This document shows positions 16,287-25,010 of a stretch of 64,000 nt of DNA, piece by piece (within the stretch, counting starts at the first letter, position 1; each line of letters begins with the position of its first letter). The notes below the pieces were generated by a model. It saw only the letters and a program-made list of their open reading frames with translations. It was not told the origin of the DNA and ran no database searches. The translations under genes and the position numbers were made by a program. This DNA is from Pseudomonas marginalis (GTDB taxonomy: Bacteria > Pseudomonadota > Gammaproteobacteria > Pseudomonadales > Pseudomonadaceae). The stretch is taken from the NCBI RefSeq assembly GCF_001645105.1, contig NZ_LKEG01000026.1:197895-261894 (forward strand), read 5' to 3'.

Positions 16287-18413
16287 ATGCTCGAGCAGGC
16301 TCAACGCGTCCTCAAGGACATCTTCGGCTACGACAGTTTTCGTGGCCGCCAGGGTGCGATCATTGAGCGCGTGGCCAGTGGCGGTGACGCCCTGGTCTTG
16401 ATGCCTACCGGTGGTGGCAAGTCACTGTGCTTCCAGGTGCCGGCGCTGTTGCGCAATGGCTTGGCCGTGGTGGTCTCGCCGCTGATCGCGTTGATGGACG
16501 ATCAGGTGGCGACCCTGGAAGAGCTGGGTGTCGCCGCCGCGTCCTTGAACTCCACCCTCAGCGCCGAGCAGCAGCGCGACCTGGCTGCACGCATCAAGCG
16601 CGGTGAGGTGAAGATGCTCTACCTCGCTCCCGAGCGCCTGGTGCAGCCACGCATGCTGGCCTTTTTGCAAAGCCTGGAAATCGCCCTCTTCGCGATCGAC
16701 GAGGCCCACTGCGTGTCGCAATGGGGCCACGATTTCCGTCGCGAATACCTGCAGCTCGGCCAGTTGGCGGAACTGTTTCCCGATGTGCCGCGCATTGCCC
16801 TGACCGCCACCGCCGACAAGCGCACCCGCGAAGAAATCGTCGAGCGCCTGCATCTGCAGAACGCCGAGCGCTTCCTGTCGAGCTTCGACCGGCCGAATAT
16901 CTTCTACCGCATCGTGCCCAAGGAGCAGCCGCGCAAGCAGTTGCTGGCCTTCCTGTCCGAGCGGCGCAGCGATGCCGGCATCGTCTATTGCCTGTCGCGC
17001 AAGAAGGTCGATGAAGTCGCCGCGTTCCTCTGCGAACAAGGTTACCCGGCGCTGCCTTACCACGCGGGCCTGCCTAACGAAACGCGCTCCGCCCACCAGA
17101 AGCGCTTCCTCAACGAGGAAGGCCTGATCATGGTGGCCACCATCGCGTTCGGCATGGGCATCGACAAATCCAACGTGCGCTTCGTGGCGCATATGGACCT
17201 GCCCAAATCCCTTGAGGCGTACTACCAGGAAACCGGGCGAGCCGGCCGTGATGGCCTGCCGGCGGATGCCTGGATGGTCTACGGCCTGCAAGACGTGGTG
17301 ATGCTCAAGCAGATGTTGCAAAACTCCGAGGGTGACGAGCGTCACAAGCGCCTGGAGCAGCACAAGCTCGACGCGATGCTCTCGCTGTGTGAAGAGACCC
17401 GTTGCCGTCGCCAGACCTTGCTCGCGTATTTTGACGAAGACATGCCCCAACCCTGCGGCCATTGCGACAACTGCGTCGACGGCGTGCAGACCTGGGACGC
17501 CACTGAACCCGCGCGCCAGGGTTTGTCCGCTATTTACCGCACCGGCCAGCGTTATGGCGTGGGGCATTTGGTGGATGTATTGCTGGGCAAGGATAACGAG
17601 AAGGTCCGCAGCTTCGGCCACGAAAAACTGTCGGTCTATGGCGTGGGCAAGGCCCGCGCTGAGGGCGAATGGCGTTCGCTGTTCCGGCAGATGGTCGCGC
17701 GTGGCTTGGTGGATATCGACATCGAAGGGTATGGCGGTTTGCGCCTGAATGACAGTTGCCGGCCATTGCTCAAGGGCGAAGTCAGCCTTGAGCTGCGCCG
17801 CGACCTCAAGCCGCAGACCACCGCCAAGAGCAGCACCAGCCAGGCCAGCCAACTGGTGCGTGGCGAAGAGCGCGAACAGTGGGAAGCCTTGCGCACCCTA
17901 CGGCGCAAACTGGCGCAGGAACACAGCGTGCCGCCGTACGTTATTTTCCCCGACTCCACCTTGCTGGAGATGCTGCGCGAGCAGCCCACCAGCATGGCCG
18001 AAATGGCGCGGGTCAGCGGCGTGGGTGCGCGCAAACTCGAGCGCTACGGCCAGGCCTTCCTCGAAGTGCTGGGCGGCCAGGCCGAAGCGCCGAAGGAAAT
18101 CGCCGATATTCGCCATGAATTGATCAGCCTGGCCCGCGCCGGCATGACCCCGATCCAGATCGCCGGTCAGCTGCAATGCTCGGAAAAAAACGTCTACACG
18201 TTGTTGGCTGAATCCATCGGCAAGCAGCAGCTGTCGTTGGAGCAGGCGCTTGATTTGCCGGAAGATTTGCTCGGCGAGATCCAAGACGCGTTCCTGGACG
18301 GAGAGGGCGAATTGCCACCTGTCGCGGAGATCGCACCGCTGTTTACCGGACGTGTTCCTGAGGGTGTCTTGTACTGCGTAAGGGCCGCTTTGCAGTCTGA
18401 ATTCGAGATTTAG
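16287..18413 (+). CDS. recQ: ATP-dependent DNA helicase RecQ
   Basis: A 708-residue 3'-5' helicase of the RecF recombination and repair pathway. Walker A is MPTGGGKS (residues 39-46), motif II is DEAH in [14 protein letters not shown], motif VI is [10 protein letters not shown], and the zinc-binding cysteines are CEETRCRRQ...CGHCDNC. A winged helix and an HRDC domain ([20 protein letters not shown]...) follow. The C-terminus continues about 90 residues past the HRDC as in other pseudomonads. ATG at 16287 has TTTGGAG upstream; the frame is open from 16224 but those codons are not RecQ-like. Confidence 0.97.
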   Translation: MLEQAQRVLKDIFGYDSFRGRQGAIIERVASGGDALVLMPTGGGKSLCFQVPALLRNGLAVVVSPLIALMDDQVATLEELGVAAASLNSTLSAEQQRDLAARIKRGEVKMLYLAPERLVQPRMLAFLQSLEIALFAIDEAHCVSQWGHDFRREYLQLGQLAELFPDVPRIALTATADKRTREEIVERLHLQNAERFLSSFDRPNIFYRIVPKEQPRKQLLAFLSERRSDAGIVYCLSRKKVDEVAAFLCEQGYPALPYHAGLPNETRSAHQKRFLNEEGLIMVATIAFGMGIDKSNVRFVAHMDLPKSLEAYYQETGRAGRDGLPADAWMVYGLQDVVMLKQMLQNSEGDERHKRLEQHKLDAMLSLCEETRCRRQTLLAYFDEDMPQPCGHCDNCVDGVQTWDATEPARQGLSAIYRTGQRYGVGHLVDVLLGKDNEKVRSFGHEKLSVYGVGKARAEGEWRSLFRQMVARGLVDIDIEGYGGLRLNDSCRPLLKGEVSLELRRDLKPQTTAKSSTSQASQLVRGEEREQWEALRTLRRKLAQEHSVPPYVIFPDSTLLEMLREQPTSMAEMARVSGVGARKLERYGQAFLEVLGGQAEAPKEIADIRHELISLARAGMTPIQIAGQLQCSEKNVYTLLAESIGKQQLSLEQALDLPEDLLGEIQDAFLDGEGELPPVAEIAPLFTGRVPEGVLYCVRAALQSEFEI

Positions 18414-18487
18414 TGCGCCAATTACGACAATGTAACGAATCAGTACATAGCAACTCTTGCCTACGGGCAGAGCGCATGCTTAGCTGA

Positions 18488-18498
18488 CTAATAATTAG
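18488..18498. promoter_or_regulatory. Possible MarR-type operator
   Basis: CTAATAATTAG is a perfect odd palindrome located 37 bases before the second MarR gene. Inverted AT-rich sites of this size are typical MarR-family targets, so autoregulation is plausible, but there is no second copy in the window to support it. Confidence 0.35.
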
Positions 18499-18534
18499 CC
18501 ACACTTTATTTTCAGTCTAAAACATGAGTTTTTT

Positions 18535-18969
18535 ATGCCGTTAACCGATCAACACCGATTTGGCATGCAGCTGGCGCAAATGTCCCGTGGTTGGCGCGCC
18601 GAGCTCGACCGCCGCTTGGCGGGGCTGGGCTTGTCCCAGGCGCGCTGGCTGGTGCTGTTGCACTTGGCCCGTTTCGAGGATGCACCCACCCAGCGCGAAT
18701 TGGCGCAAAGCGTCGGCGTCGAAGGGCCGACACTGGCTCGCCTGCTGGACAGCCTGGAAGGTCAAGGCCTGGTGCAACGCCAGGCGGTGGTGGAAGACCG
18801 TCGTGCCAAGCGCATTCTGCTGTGTGATACCGCCCGGCCGTTGATCGAGCAGATCGAGACGATTGCTACCGCTTTGCGTCATGAGTTGTTTGTGGGGGTG
18901 GATGAAGCCGATTTGCGAGTGTGTATGCGGGTGCATGGGCACATTCTGGCGAATCTGGAAAAGTCCTGA
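18535..18969 (+). CDS. MarR-family transcriptional regulator (SlyA-like)
   Basis: A 144-residue winged-helix regulator. The DNA-binding domain includes LSQARWLVLLHLAR, PTQRELAQSVGVEGPTLARLLDSLEGQGLVQRQ and the wing EDRRAKRILL. Helices at both ends provide the dimer interface. ATG at 18535 lacks a clear Shine-Dalgarno. It stands alone downstream of recQ; the converging plpD gene is separated by a REP pair. Its target is not evident. It is unrelated in detail to the MarR protein at 3475-3879. Confidence 0.88.
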   Translation: MPLTDQHRFGMQLAQMSRGWRAELDRRLAGLGLSQARWLVLLHLARFEDAPTQRELAQSVGVEGPTLARLLDSLEGQGLVQRQAVVEDRRAKRILLCDTARPLIEQIETIATALRHELFVGVDEADLRVCMRVHGHILANLEKS

Positions 18970-19005
18970 GGCAAACAAACGCTGATTGACGCTGGGCGGG
19001 TCTGC

Positions 19006-19174
19006 TGTGGTGAGCGGGCTTGCTGTGATGAGCAGGCTTTTGTGGTGAGCGGGCTTGCCCCGCGCTGGGCTGCGAAGCAGCCCCACTGCAGTCACCGCGC
19101 TTTTTCAGTCAGAAATCAGTCGCCTGGATTCAGGGCCGCTTCGCAGCCCAGCGCGGGGCAAGCCCGCTCACTAC
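19006..19174. repeat. Inverted REP pair (REPIN-like) with short tandem copies
   Basis: The left arm (19042-19084) reads GTGGTGAGCGGGCTTGCCCC and continues through a CGCGCTGGGCTGCGAAGC tract; the right arm (about 19136-19174) is its inverted copy ending in GCCCGCTCACTAC. Before the left arm, an approximately 18-bp unit TGTGGTGAGCGGGCTTGC is repeated at 19006 and, changed, at 19024. The pair lies between the converging marR and plpD genes and could fold into a large stem. The same family occurs at 54025-54159. Confidence 0.92.
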
Positions 19175-19188
19175 AATCCCCTCGTGTG

Positions 19189-21381
19189 TCAGAACGTCTG
19201 CCCCAGGTTCAGATACACCGCCTTCTGATTATCATCGTTGAACCCATAACTGAAATTCAGCGGCCCCAACGGTGTATCAAACCCCAGGAAGATACTCGCC
19301 GCGTTGATGTAGCCGCTGTCGAATTCATTGTCGTTGTTCCACGCCCGGCCGCGTTCCAATGACGCACCGAGGTACAGCGGGAAATCCAGCGGCAGGTACG
19401 AACGTGGCGTCAGTCGACGGTAATACACCGCTCGCATCAGGCTGATGTTCTGGCCTGAGATGGCGTCCTGGCGGAAGCCCGACAGCTGCCGCGCACCGCC
19501 CAGCAGGAAGCTGGAAATCACCACATCCGAATCATCCAGCGTGCGCCCGTAGCGTCCCCCCAGCACCAGGGTGTCCGGGCCGTGGCTCATGGCCTTGTCC
19601 AACTTGAATTCCCATTGGCGGTAGCGCTGGTCCGAGCCCAGCCCCGGTTCGAATTCGCGGTAGGCCAGGCCGATGTCTTCGCCGGTATGGGGGAAGTACA
19701 CATTGTCCAGAGAGTCGAAGGAGTATTTCAGTTCATAGAAGCCTTCGCTGAAGCTCACACTGGGCAGGTCCCGGTCGCCGATGCGCACATCCGCCTTGCC
19801 CCAGGCCTCGCCGACGCCGAAGCGGATCTCGCCGCTGTTGCCAATCTGCCTGCCGACGTTCAAGCCGAAGCCGTAGCGTTCCAGGCGGTATTCGGAGATG
19901 GGATCGTTGTCCAGGATCAGCTCGACGTTCTGTGCCTGGGCGCTGAGATAAGGCGCGACAAAGTAACGCGAGCCGGTGTCCATCGGCTGGTAGAACTCGC
20001 TGTACAGCTCTTGCCGATCACCGATCTGCACCCGCGTCAGCCACTCGGCGCCGAGGCGGTTGATACCGTTCATGCGGTAGCTGGCGCCGAGGTTGAAGGC
20101 GCTGTCGCCGCGCATGTCATCCGAGAGGTTCAGGCCGAGGCGCAGGTAATCGGTGCCGCTGCGTTTGCCGCGCGCGCTGATCACCAGGGTGTTGTCCTGG
20201 CCTTTCTTGACCACGCGGTATTGCACCTGCTCGAAGTAATCCAGGCCGTACAAGGTGCCCATGTCCGACTGCAGGCGGCCCAGGTTCAACGGCTCGCCCA
20301 GGGGTTGGCGAATGTAGTAGCGGATCACGTCGTCGCTGACTTTCGAATCGTTTTCCACGGTGATCGCGGTGATCACCGGGGTGCGCTCGCCGGGGGTACG
20401 CGCGGCCACCAGTTGCGGGTCGATCGGTTCGGCAGGACGCAGGTGGGCCAGGCGCACATCGAGGGCGCGAGTCGCGCGGTAGCCGGCGTCGATCATGTCC
20501 TTGGCGCGGCCGAAGTCGGTCACGCCATAGGCGGCGAGCGGTGGCTGGATCAGCACATCCTTGGGGTGCAAGTCCTTGAGTTGTTCTTCGGAGTTGCGCC
20601 GGGTCATCAGCGTGATGGACTGGTTGAGCACGTCCACCACCGTCGCCAGTTGCTTGCGCGAGCGCAGTGGGGTGCCGATGTCGACGACGATGGCGATATC
20701 CACGCCCATCTCCCGCGCCACGTCCAGCGGGATGTTATCGGTCATGCCGCCGTCCACCAGCAGCCGACCGTCCAGCTCCACCGGGGCGAATACCGCCGGG
20801 ATCGACATGCTGGCACGGATCACCTGGGGCAGGTGGCCCTTGCGGAACACCACCTTCTCGCCGGTGGTGATATCGGTCGCTACCGCGCGGAAGGGAATCG
20901 GCAGCTTGTCGAAATTTCGCGTGTTGCTGCTGTGGGCGAACATGCTTTCCAGCAGCAGCGCCAGGTTCTGGCCTTGGATCACGCCCAGTGGCAGGCCCAG
21001 GCTACCGTCGTCGCGAAAGCTGAGTTTCTGTTTGACCAGGAAATCCCGGTCATCCTGCTTGCGCCGAAACGGTACGTCCTCGCGGGGTGGTGCGTCGGAC
21101 AGGGCCTGTTGCCAGTCGATGCTCAGCGCGAGCTTTTCCAACTCATCGATTTTGTAGCCGGAGGCGTACAGCCCACCGATCACCGCACCCATGCTGGTGC
21201 CGGCAATCGCATCGATCTGGATGCCTTGCTCTTCCAGCGCCTTGAGCACGCCGATATGCGCCAGCCCACGGGCGGCGCCACCGGACAGCACCAGGCCGAT
21301 TTTTGGACGTGGCGGTTCAAGGGCGTCGGCAACAAGAGGGAGTAGGCACAGGAACAGGCAGGACAGCAGGCGGCGCATCAT
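19189..21381 (-). CDS. plpD: Patatin-like phospholipase autotransporter (type Vd), PlpD
   Basis: 730 residues. It has a signal peptide (to about ADA, residue 20), a patatin lipase domain with the oxyanion loop SGGAARGLAHIG (33-44), nucleophile Ser63 in GTSMG and catalytic Asp210 in VDGGMTDN, then a POTRA-like linker (VENDSKVSDDVIRYYIRQPLGEPLNL) and a 16-strand-type barrel ending in LNLGQTF. PlpD-type proteins secrete their own phospholipase A1 passenger to the surface. I choose the Met at 21381 because the frame's 100-odd upstream residues precede the signal peptide and overlap the divergent gene. Confidence 0.94.
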   Translation of the reverse strand: MMRRLLSCLFLCLLPLVADALEPPRPKIGLVLSGGAARGLAHIGVLKALEEQGIQIDAIAGTSMGAVIGGLYASGYKIDELEKLALSIDWQQALSDAPPREDVPFRRKQDDRDFLVKQKLSFRDDGSLGLPLGVIQGQNLALLLESMFAHSSNTRNFDKLPIPFRAVATDITTGEKVVFRKGHLPQVIRASMSIPAVFAPVELDGRLLVDGGMTDNIPLDVAREMGVDIAIVVDIGTPLRSRKQLATVVDVLNQSITLMTRRNSEEQLKDLHPKDVLIQPPLAAYGVTDFGRAKDMIDAGYRATRALDVRLAHLRPAEPIDPQLVAARTPGERTPVITAITVENDSKVSDDVIRYYIRQPLGEPLNLGRLQSDMGTLYGLDYFEQVQYRVVKKGQDNTLVISARGKRSGTDYLRLGLNLSDDMRGDSAFNLGASYRMNGINRLGAEWLTRVQIGDRQELYSEFYQPMDTGSRYFVAPYLSAQAQNVELILDNDPISEYRLERYGFGLNVGRQIGNSGEIRFGVGEAWGKADVRIGDRDLPSVSFSEGFYELKYSFDSLDNVYFPHTGEDIGLAYREFEPGLGSDQRYRQWEFKLDKAMSHGPDTLVLGGRYGRTLDDSDVVISSFLLGGARQLSGFRQDAISGQNISLMRAVYYRRLTPRSYLPLDFPLYLGASLERGRAWNNDNEFDSGYINAASIFLGFDTPLGPLNFSYGFNDDNQKAVYLNLGQTF

Positions 21382-21462
21382 GAATCTCGAGGCTGGGCGA
21401 TAAAGGCCGCTATTATAGCCACTCGATCCGCCGAGCCCGTTACGCCAGGAGCCTCTCAAATT

Positions 21463-21750
21463 ATGTCCTCGATCAAACCCGAGATCGTTATCACCTATTG
21501 CACCCAGTGCCAGTGGTTGCTGCGCGCGGCGTGGCTGGCGCAGGAATTGTTGAGCACGTTCGCCGATGACTTGGGCCAGGTGTCGCTGGCGCCGGCAACC
21601 GGTGGCGCTTTTCGCATCACGTGCGATGGCGTACAGATCTGGGAGCGTAAGGCCGACGGTGGTTTCCCTGAAGCCAAGGTGCTCAAGCAGCGCGTGCGCG
21701 ACCAGATCGACCCGCAGCGTGACCTGGGGCACAACGACCGTACGCAGTAA
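21463..21750 (+). CDS. SelT/SelW/SelH (Rdx)-family protein
   Basis: A 95-residue thioredoxin-like protein. The family's redox motif is CTQC (Cys13, Cys16), where vertebrate members have CxxU. It is followed by WLLRAAWLAQELLSTFADDLGQVSLAPATGG and the conserved C-terminal GVQIWERKADGGFPEAKVLKQ. It is probably a cytosolic redox protein with unknown partner. It diverges from plpD (start to start 81 bases), so the two promoters share that gap. Confidence 0.92.
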   Translation: MSSIKPEIVITYCTQCQWLLRAAWLAQELLSTFADDLGQVSLAPATGGAFRITCDGVQIWERKADGGFPEAKVLKQRVRDQIDPQRDLGHNDRTQ

Positions 21751-21790
21751 AAGTCACCGCCGTCGGCGGGCGGTGACCGTGCAGGGGGGA

Positions 21791-22072
21791 TTATTTGGCG
21801 GCCATTTTTTGCTTGATGAAGCCAATCACCCAGGTCAGCACCAGCCCGCCGACGCCACCGCCGACAATGTTGCTGCCAACGGTCGCCACATCCAGCGCTT
21901 CACCACCGGAGGCGCCCGTCAGTACCGCGACGATCTGGCCCAGCAGCGCCCCGCCGACACCCCCGATCACTGTGTTAAGCCCTGTCCCAAGACTCTGCCT
22001 GGTCATCCCGGCGATGTTGCCGCCGATGGTCCCGCTGATTATCTGCACCAACAAACTGATGAGCATTTCCAT
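21791..22072 (-). CDS. Small glycine-rich membrane protein, 93 aa
   Basis: Starts MEMLISLLVQIISGTIGGNIAG and has two or three hydrophobic segments with regular small residues (TVIGGVGGALLGQIVAVLTG, GSNIVGGGVGGLVLTWVIGF) and a basic tail FIKQKMAAK. The glycine-zipper pattern suggests tightly packed helices or an oligomeric membrane assembly. ATG at 22072 has GGGAG upstream; the longer frame to 22108 lacks a ribosome site. Function unknown. Confidence 0.75.
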   Translation of the reverse strand: MEMLISLLVQIISGTIGGNIAGMTRQSLGTGLNTVIGGVGGALLGQIVAVLTGASGGEALDVATVGSNIVGGGVGGLVLTWVIGFIKQKMAAK

Positions 22073-22204
22073 GGTAAAGCTCCCGCATCGCGTTGAGGTT
22101 GTGACCACTCGCGTACAGCAACTTCAGAAAATACCCAGGCTGTCGTCGAGGTGTCGGTTATCCGTTGAACGACGACAAACTGTTGCGGATGTTTAAAGTG
22201 TAGA

Positions 22205-23089
22205 TCACGCCGTCGCCGCAGGCTGTTTGGCCTGGCTGGCACTGCCCATCAGTCCGGAAAGCACGATAGCGACGATGATCAGCACGCCACCCAGCAGCAT
22301 CTGCAGCGTCGGGGTTTCGGCAAACAGCAGCCAAGCCGCGGTGATGCCGTACACCGGCTCCATGGCAAACACCACCGAGGCCGTGCGCGCCTTGATCACC
22401 GCGAGGCTGGCGACAAACAGGCTGTGGGCCAGGCCGGTGCAGAACACGCCGAGCAGGCCGATCCACAGCCAGTCAATCGCCCGCACCTCGGTCAGCCCCG
22501 GTGCCGCCACGGGCAACAGGCACACCGCGACCACCACGTTCTGGCACAACGCGGCCTGCACTGCCGGAATGCGGCCGGAACTGGCGCGATTGTTCAGCGA
22601 CAGCAGGGAAAACAGCAGCCCCGAGGCGATCCCCCAGAGCAAGCCGCCGGTGGCTTCGCTGGCGAGGTTGAAGTCCGGGGTGACCAGCACCAGACCGACG
22701 CTGACCAGTATCACCAGCACTATTTCATTGGCGCGGATACGCTCGCGGAAAATCAACCCTTCAAGAATCACGGTAAAGGCCGGAAACGCAGTGAAACCCA
22801 GGGTCGCCACCGCAACGCCGGCGACCTTTACCGCAATAAAGAAGGTCACCCAATGCGCCGCCAGCAATACGCCGCTCACCAGCAGCCGACGCCAGTCGCG
22901 CCGCTCGAGTGTTTTCCAGGCGGTGTTGCTGGCGAACCGTGCGAATACCGCCAGGGCCACTACGGCAAACACGGCGCGCCCGAAGACGATGATGGCCGGT
23001 GAAGCGGCCGCCAGTTTGCCGAATACGCCGGTAAGGCCAAACATCAATGCACCGATATGCAGGGCGCCGAGGGCTGAGCGGGGAGTCAT
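22205..23089 (-). CDS. EamA/DMT-family transporter
   Basis: 294 residues with ten hydrophobic segments in two EamA repeats (first about residues 8-140, second about 150-285). LGFTAFPAFTVILEGLIFRE and GLAHSLFVASLAVIKARTASVVFAMEPVYGITAAWLLFAE are the two characteristic repeat ends. It is a probable metabolite or drug exporter in the inner membrane with unknown substrate. Start ATG at 23089 has AAGGA upstream. It lies next to an AraC regulator on the same strand, 99 bases from that gene's stop. Confidence 0.92.
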   Translation of the reverse strand: MTPRSALGALHIGALMFGLTGVFGKLAAASPAIIVFGRAVFAVVALAVFARFASNTAWKTLERRDWRRLLVSGVLLAAHWVTFFIAVKVAGVAVATLGFTAFPAFTVILEGLIFRERIRANEIVLVILVSVGLVLVTPDFNLASEATGGLLWGIASGLLFSLLSLNNRASSGRIPAVQAALCQNVVVAVCLLPVAAPGLTEVRAIDWLWIGLLGVFCTGLAHSLFVASLAVIKARTASVVFAMEPVYGITAAWLLFAETPTLQMLLGGVLIIVAIVLSGLMGSASQAKQPAATA

Positions 23090-23188
23090 TGCAGTCCTTG
23101 AATCAAGCGGGTGACAGAAGCGCAGTTTAGTGGCTCGGCCGTGCAGGCGTCTGTCGTGCGGCTCGCGATTGTTATCGCAAGGCTCTTC

Positions 23189-23938
23189 CTAGGCGTTGCG
23201 TCGCAATGCGCCCGGCGAGGCGCCAAACTCGCGCAGCATCGCGGCCGCAAAGGCACTTTGCGAGGTATAGCCGACGCGATCGGCGATTTCACCAACCGGC
23301 AGAGGCGTTTGGCGCAGCAGGTCCAAGGCCATGTGCAGGCGGCGACTGCGGATATAGTCCATGGGCGTTTGCCCGCATTCCGCCATGAAGCGTGCGTGCA
23401 AGCGCGCTACCGACAGGTCGGCGATGCGTGCCAGGTCAGCCACCTGCAGCGGGTGCGCTACGTGGCGCTCGATGTGCGCGTTGAACGCCGCATACGGCAG
23501 GCGCCGGCCCGGCAGCGGTTGGGCAGACGGATGGTTGAGGCTGGCCAGCAACAGCACTGCGCCTTGCTGGGCGATCAGCGGGTCATCCACCGGGCTCTGC
23601 GCCAGCCATTGCACCAACTGGTGTTGCCGCGAGTCCAGGGCCAGCCGTGCCGGTTGGTCGAGCAGGCGGCGACTGGCATCGGCATGCGTGCCCAACGATT
23701 GCAGCACCCAGTGCTCGGTGGGCACGTCCAGCACGAGGCAGCGGCTGCCGTCGCGACTGCCGCAGGCGTGGTGGGCGGAGAAGGGCAGCACCATCACGCT
23801 GCTTTCGCGCACTTGGCTGCCACGCCCGTCGACTTCCAGGTCCAGGTGCCCGGACAGGCCGAACACCAACTGCGCATGGTCATGGCTGTGGGCGATGGGC
23901 GCTTCGAGGTAGTGGCGTAGCGTGAGAGTGGGGCTCAT
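23189..23938 (-). CDS. AraC-family transcriptional regulator
   Basis: 249 residues. The N-terminal part is a cupin-like sensor (APIAHSHDHAQLVFGLSGHLDLEVDGR, VMVLPFSAHHACGS). The C-terminal AraC domain has two helix-turn-helix units: LQVADLARIADLSVARLHARFMAECGQTPMDYI and PVGEIADRVGYTSQSAFAAAMLREFGASPGALR. I use ATG at 23938, preceded by AGGAG; a longer frame to 24022 adds residues without homologous look. It may regulate the neighbouring EamA transporter, which it precedes on the same strand. Confidence 0.92.
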   Translation of the reverse strand: MSPTLTLRHYLEAPIAHSHDHAQLVFGLSGHLDLEVDGRGSQVRESSVMVLPFSAHHACGSRDGSRCLVLDVPTEHWVLQSLGTHADASRRLLDQPARLALDSRQHQLVQWLAQSPVDDPLIAQQGAVLLLASLNHPSAQPLPGRRLPYAAFNAHIERHVAHPLQVADLARIADLSVARLHARFMAECGQTPMDYIRSRRLHMALDLLRQTPLPVGEIADRVGYTSQSAFAAAMLREFGASPGALRRNA

Positions 23939-24075
23939 CGCGGTCTCCTGGGCGGCAAGTCGGCAGTCTACAACGCTTCGCAGTCGGTGGGCGCTGTCAT
24001 CAGACTGACGCACAGTTGTCATGGGCTATTAATCGCGCTGGCGCAAGCTCGCGAAAACACCGTCGAGGGATGCCC

Positions 24076-24885
24076 ATGACCAGTGCCGAGTTGACCAAGC
24101 CCAGCCGCAAGCAACGGGTGCGTACCCTGTGGATTTCCGACGTGCACCTGGGCACACGGGATTGCCAGGCCGAACATTTGTCGCAGTTCCTCAAGGGCTA
24201 CCACGCCGATAAGGTCTACCTGGTAGGGGACATCATCGACGGTTGGAAACTGCGTGGCGGCATGTATTGGCCCCAGGCCCACACCAACGTGATCCGCCGC
24301 CTGTTGACCATGGCCAAGCGCGGCACCGAGGTGATCTACGTTACCGGCAACCACGACGAATTCCTGCGCCGCTACTCCAAGCTGATCCTGGGCAATATCC
24401 AACTGGTGGACGAGGCCGTGCACGTGACTGCCGATGGCCGGCACCTGCTGGTGATCCACGGCGACCAGTTCGACGTGATCACTCGCTATCACCGCTGGCT
24501 GGCATTTCTCGGCGACTCGGCCTATGAGTTCACCCTCACGCTGAACCGCTGGCTGAACCATTGGCGTGCGCGCTACGGCTATGGCTATTGGTCGCTGTCG
24601 GCGTACCTCAAGCACAAGGTCAAGACGGCGGTGAACTTCATCAGCGATTTCGAAGAAGCCATCGCCCACGAAGTAACCAAGCGCGAGTTGCACGGCGTGG
24701 TCTGCGGGCATATCCACCACGCGGAGATTCGCAAGGTGGGCGAGGTGGATTACCTCAACTGCGGGGATTGGGTGGAGTCGTGCACGGCGTTGATCGAGCA
24801 CTGGGATGGGAGTATCGAGTTGTATCGGTTGGCGGATGCGCAGGCGAAGGAGGCGCAGCTTAAGGCCGAGATGGTCACAGGCTAA
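24076..24885 (+). CDS. UDP-2,3-diacylglucosamine diphosphatase-like metallophosphoesterase
   Basis: 269 residues. Metal-binding motifs are in order: SDVHLG (21-26), VGDIIDGW, GNHDE, HGDQFD and GHIHHAEI. The order and spacing fit the COG2908 (LpxH-like) branch, which is longer than true LpxH, and pseudomonads usually carry a separate lpxH. It therefore may be a paralogue acting on a related lipid or nucleotide-sugar substrate. ATG at 24076 has GAGG at 24065-24068. It diverges from the AraC gene. Confidence 0.88.
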   Translation: MTSAELTKPSRKQRVRTLWISDVHLGTRDCQAEHLSQFLKGYHADKVYLVGDIIDGWKLRGGMYWPQAHTNVIRRLLTMAKRGTEVIYVTGNHDEFLRRYSKLILGNIQLVDEAVHVTADGRHLLVIHGDQFDVITRYHRWLAFLGDSAYEFTLTLNRWLNHWRARYGYGYWSLSAYLKHKVKTAVNFISDFEEAIAHEVTKRELHGVVCGHIHHAEIRKVGEVDYLNCGDWVESCTALIEHWDGSIELYRLADAQAKEAQLKAEMVTG

Positions 24886-24902
24886 AGGGCTACTCAGGTC
24901 AC

Positions 24903-24993
24903 AAATGTGGGAGGGGCTTGCCCCCGATTGCAGAGTGTCAGTCGCTGTAAGCTTGACTGATATACCGCCATCGGGGGCAAGCCCCCTCCCACA
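24903..24993. repeat. Inverted REP pair
   Basis: Left arm AAATGTGGGAGGGGCTTGCC continuing CCCGAT; right arm ATCGGGGGCAAGCCCCCTCC ending CACA. The arms are about 24 bp and nearly complementary, with a 40-base spacer. It sits between two converging genes and may protect or end their transcripts. Same family as 58368-58457. Confidence 0.93.
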
Positions 24994-25010
24994 GTTTTAA
25001 TGCTGTTTCT

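Noticed and set aside
19582..21345. A 587-codon open frame on the plus strand opposite plpD, and other long antisense frames (for example opposite flgK 34321-36405, flgJ 32964-34373, fliC 39629-40936, recQ 16422-17852).
   Set aside because: All lie opposite clearly conserved genes, have compositions rich in Arg, His, Gly, Gln and Ala, and show no motifs. They result from GC-rich codon use on the coding strand.
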